42,788 bases of DNA from positions 1 through 42,788 of the forward strand of contig JAGVAD010000002.1 in NCBI GenBank assembly GCA_020060465.1, given 5' to 3'. The stretch's first letter is position 1. Each line of letters begins with the position of its first letter. Positions 41,730 to 42,788 of this stretch are shown here, piece by piece. The notes under the pieces are model-generated. The model saw only the letters and a list, made by a program, of their open reading frames with translations. It was not told the origin of the DNA and made no database searches. This stretch comes from Anaerolineales bacterium (GTDB taxonomy: Bacteria; Chloroflexota; Anaerolineae; Anaerolineales; UBA4823). The position numbers were made by a program, and so were the translations under genes.

Positions 41730-42596
41730 ATGAAGAGCGGTAAAATCAGTTCTCAGGGGATAAAGCTATATTATGAGATCCACGGTCAAGGCCAGCCCAT
41801 GTTGTTACTCAACGGCGGGCCGGGCTTCTCGCACGAATATTTGGAGCCGCTGAAATGCCTGGCGGATCAGGCAAAACTGGTTTTTTACGACCAGCGCGGC
41901 ACCGGTCAATCAGATAAAGCCAACCCAAGCACTTATACCATTGACGCCAATGTAGAGGATCTGGAGCAGTTGCGCCAGCAGCTTGGCCTGGGCAAATGCA
42001 TTCTCTTCGGCCATTCCTGGGGCGGCATCCTGGCGCAGTCCTACATTTTGAAATATCCGCAAAACGTCTCTCGCTTGATTCTAGCGGATACCTTTGCCTG
42101 CACAGCGGACATCAACGCTGCTTTACAACGCATGCGCGCTGCCGTTCCCGCCGAGGTGCGCGCTGTGTACGAAAAATATGAGCGTGAAGGGCTGTATAAG
42201 GGACGCGATCGCTACCCAGATGAATATCAGGCAGCGCTGGATGTGGCTTACGAACCAGTGACCATCAGCACGCCGCCGCCAGAATATTTACAACGCATGT
42301 TCTCCAAGCTGGCTTACGATGTTTATCGAGCGATGTGGGGCGAAGTCAGCGAATTTGTGGTCACAGGAACGTTGGCCGAATTTGACGCCCGCCCACGGCT
42401 GAGCGAAATTCATGCCCCCACTCTGGTAATCGTCGGCGCCAACGATATGCCCACGGTAGAAATGGCGCGGGATATAGCGCAGCGCATCCCCAACGCCAGG
42501 CTGGAAGTCTTTGAGCGCTCACGCCACTTTCCCTTTATCGAAGAGACGGAGAAATTTCAGCAAATCATGCACCAGTTTCTCAGCCTGGCAGACTAG
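41730..42596 (+). CDS. Alpha/beta hydrolase, proline iminopeptidase-like
   Basis: 288-residue hydrolase. NGGPGFSHEYL (about 28-38) is the oxyanion motif typical of the proline iminopeptidase branch, followed by YDQRGTGQSD, the nucleophile S96 in GHSWGG, an acid in VIVGANDMP and a His in RSRHFPFIEE. A lid of helices spans about 120-215. The branch includes proline iminopeptidases and small-amide or ester hydrolases, and the substrate cannot be told. GAGGAG lies about 10 nt before the ATG. It is 86 nt after cobU with its own promoter-like box. Confidence 0.88.
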   Translation: MKSGKISSQGIKLYYEIHGQGQPMLLLNGGPGFSHEYLEPLKCLADQAKLVFYDQRGTGQSDKANPSTYTIDANVEDLEQLRQQLGLGKCILFGHSWGGILAQSYILKYPQNVSRLILADTFACTADINAALQRMRAAVPAEVRAVYEKYEREGLYKGRDRYPDEYQAALDVAYEPVTISTPPPEYLQRMFSKLAYDVYRAMWGEVSEFVVTGTLAEFDARPRLSEIHAPTLVIVGANDMPTVEMARDIAQRIPNARLEVFERSRHFPFIEETEKFQQIMHQFLSLAD

Positions 42597-42631
42597 ACAG
42601 GCGCGAAAACCAGACAAAAGTTTTGCTAAAG

Positions 42632-42667
42632 CAGAATGTTCTGGGAGCCACAAAGAACTGTTTTTTT
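42632..42667 (+). terminator. Probable intrinsic terminator after the alpha/beta hydrolase
   Basis: GTTCT (42638-42642) pairs with AGAAC (42654-42658); a run of seven T (42661-42667) follows. The stem is short, so confidence is moderate. Confidence 0.55.
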
Positions 42668-42700
42668 ATATACAAATGGCGACCTGACAGTTTGCAAAAT

Positions 42701-42776
42701 GTCATTGCGAAGAAGCGCAGCGACTGAAGCAATCCCCTGCCAAAGTCGTTTTCTAGCTGCCGGAAGATTGCTTCGG
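42701..42776. repeat. Interspersed palindromic repeat at the right edge
   Basis: The segment begins GTCATTGCGAAGAAGCGCAG and has a 9-bp inverted pair GAAGCAATC (42726-42734) / GATTGCTTC (42766-42774). The CATTGCGA...GAAGCAATC theme is a widespread intergenic palindromic repeat in many bacterial genomes. The element may continue past the window end. Confidence 0.6.
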
Positions 42777-42788
42777 GGCAAGAAACAC

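Overview
The window looks like a chromosomal segment of a Chloroflexota bacterium, probably of the Anaerolineae or a related class. This is inferred from gene content: an A2-type caa3 oxidase operon with a fused heme A/heme O synthase, a secreted S8 protease ending in Trp-Gly-Asp repeats, small TM-anchored or lipoprotein-like proteins, a PspC protein, and moderate GC content. No rRNA or tRNA gene was found, so the placement is not proven.

Layout. 1-640: an IS256-type transposase remnant and a long inverted repeat. 638-4463: a secreted bacterial expansin, an M48 membrane protease, a PspC protein, an HDAC-family deacetylase and a nitroreductase. 4608-9021: a two-gene signalling operon, a hybrid histidine kinase followed by a receiver-GAF-GGDEF diguanylate cyclase with an I-site. 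9051-13279 (minus strand): two related anchored proteins, an LLM-class oxidoreductase, fructose-1,6-bisphosphatase and an AlkZ-like winged-helix protein. 13616-21878: an aerobic respiration operon encoding CoxB with cytochrome c (in frame with an upstream pseudo-receiver domain), CoxA, subunit IV, CoxC, Sco, a cupredoxin-like membrane protein, SURF1 and a CtaA-CtaB fusion. 21952-28510: a Tat-exported L,D-transpeptidase, an ABC exporter pair and pyruvate phosphate dikinase. 28818-30815: a strong promoter, a cyclic-di-GMP-I riboswitch with a terminator, and a secreted subtilase with eleven hexapeptide repeats. 31207-41643: a cobalamin riboswitch with terminator/antiterminator, followed by btuFCD and eight cobamide salvage and lower-ligand genes, all in one direction. 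41730-42596: an alpha/beta hydrolase with its own promoter-like -10. The window ends in an interspersed palindromic repeat.

How the genes work together. The cox operon contains the main oxidase subunits, copper delivery (Sco), assembly (SURF1) and heme A synthesis. The cob cluster covers corrinoid import, adenosylation, side-chain amidation, aminopropanol attachment and nucleotide-loop assembly. It has no corrin-ring genes here, so locally it reads as a salvage unit. The diguanylate cyclase makes the second messenger that the riboswitch ahead of the secreted protease senses; a direct link between the two is only an inference.

The most unusual points are the pseudo-receiver fused in frame to cytochrome oxidase subunit II with a strong internal ribosome binding site, the c-di-GMP riboswitch controlling a repeat-tailed exoprotease, and an uncharacterised cupredoxin-like protein between sco and surf1.
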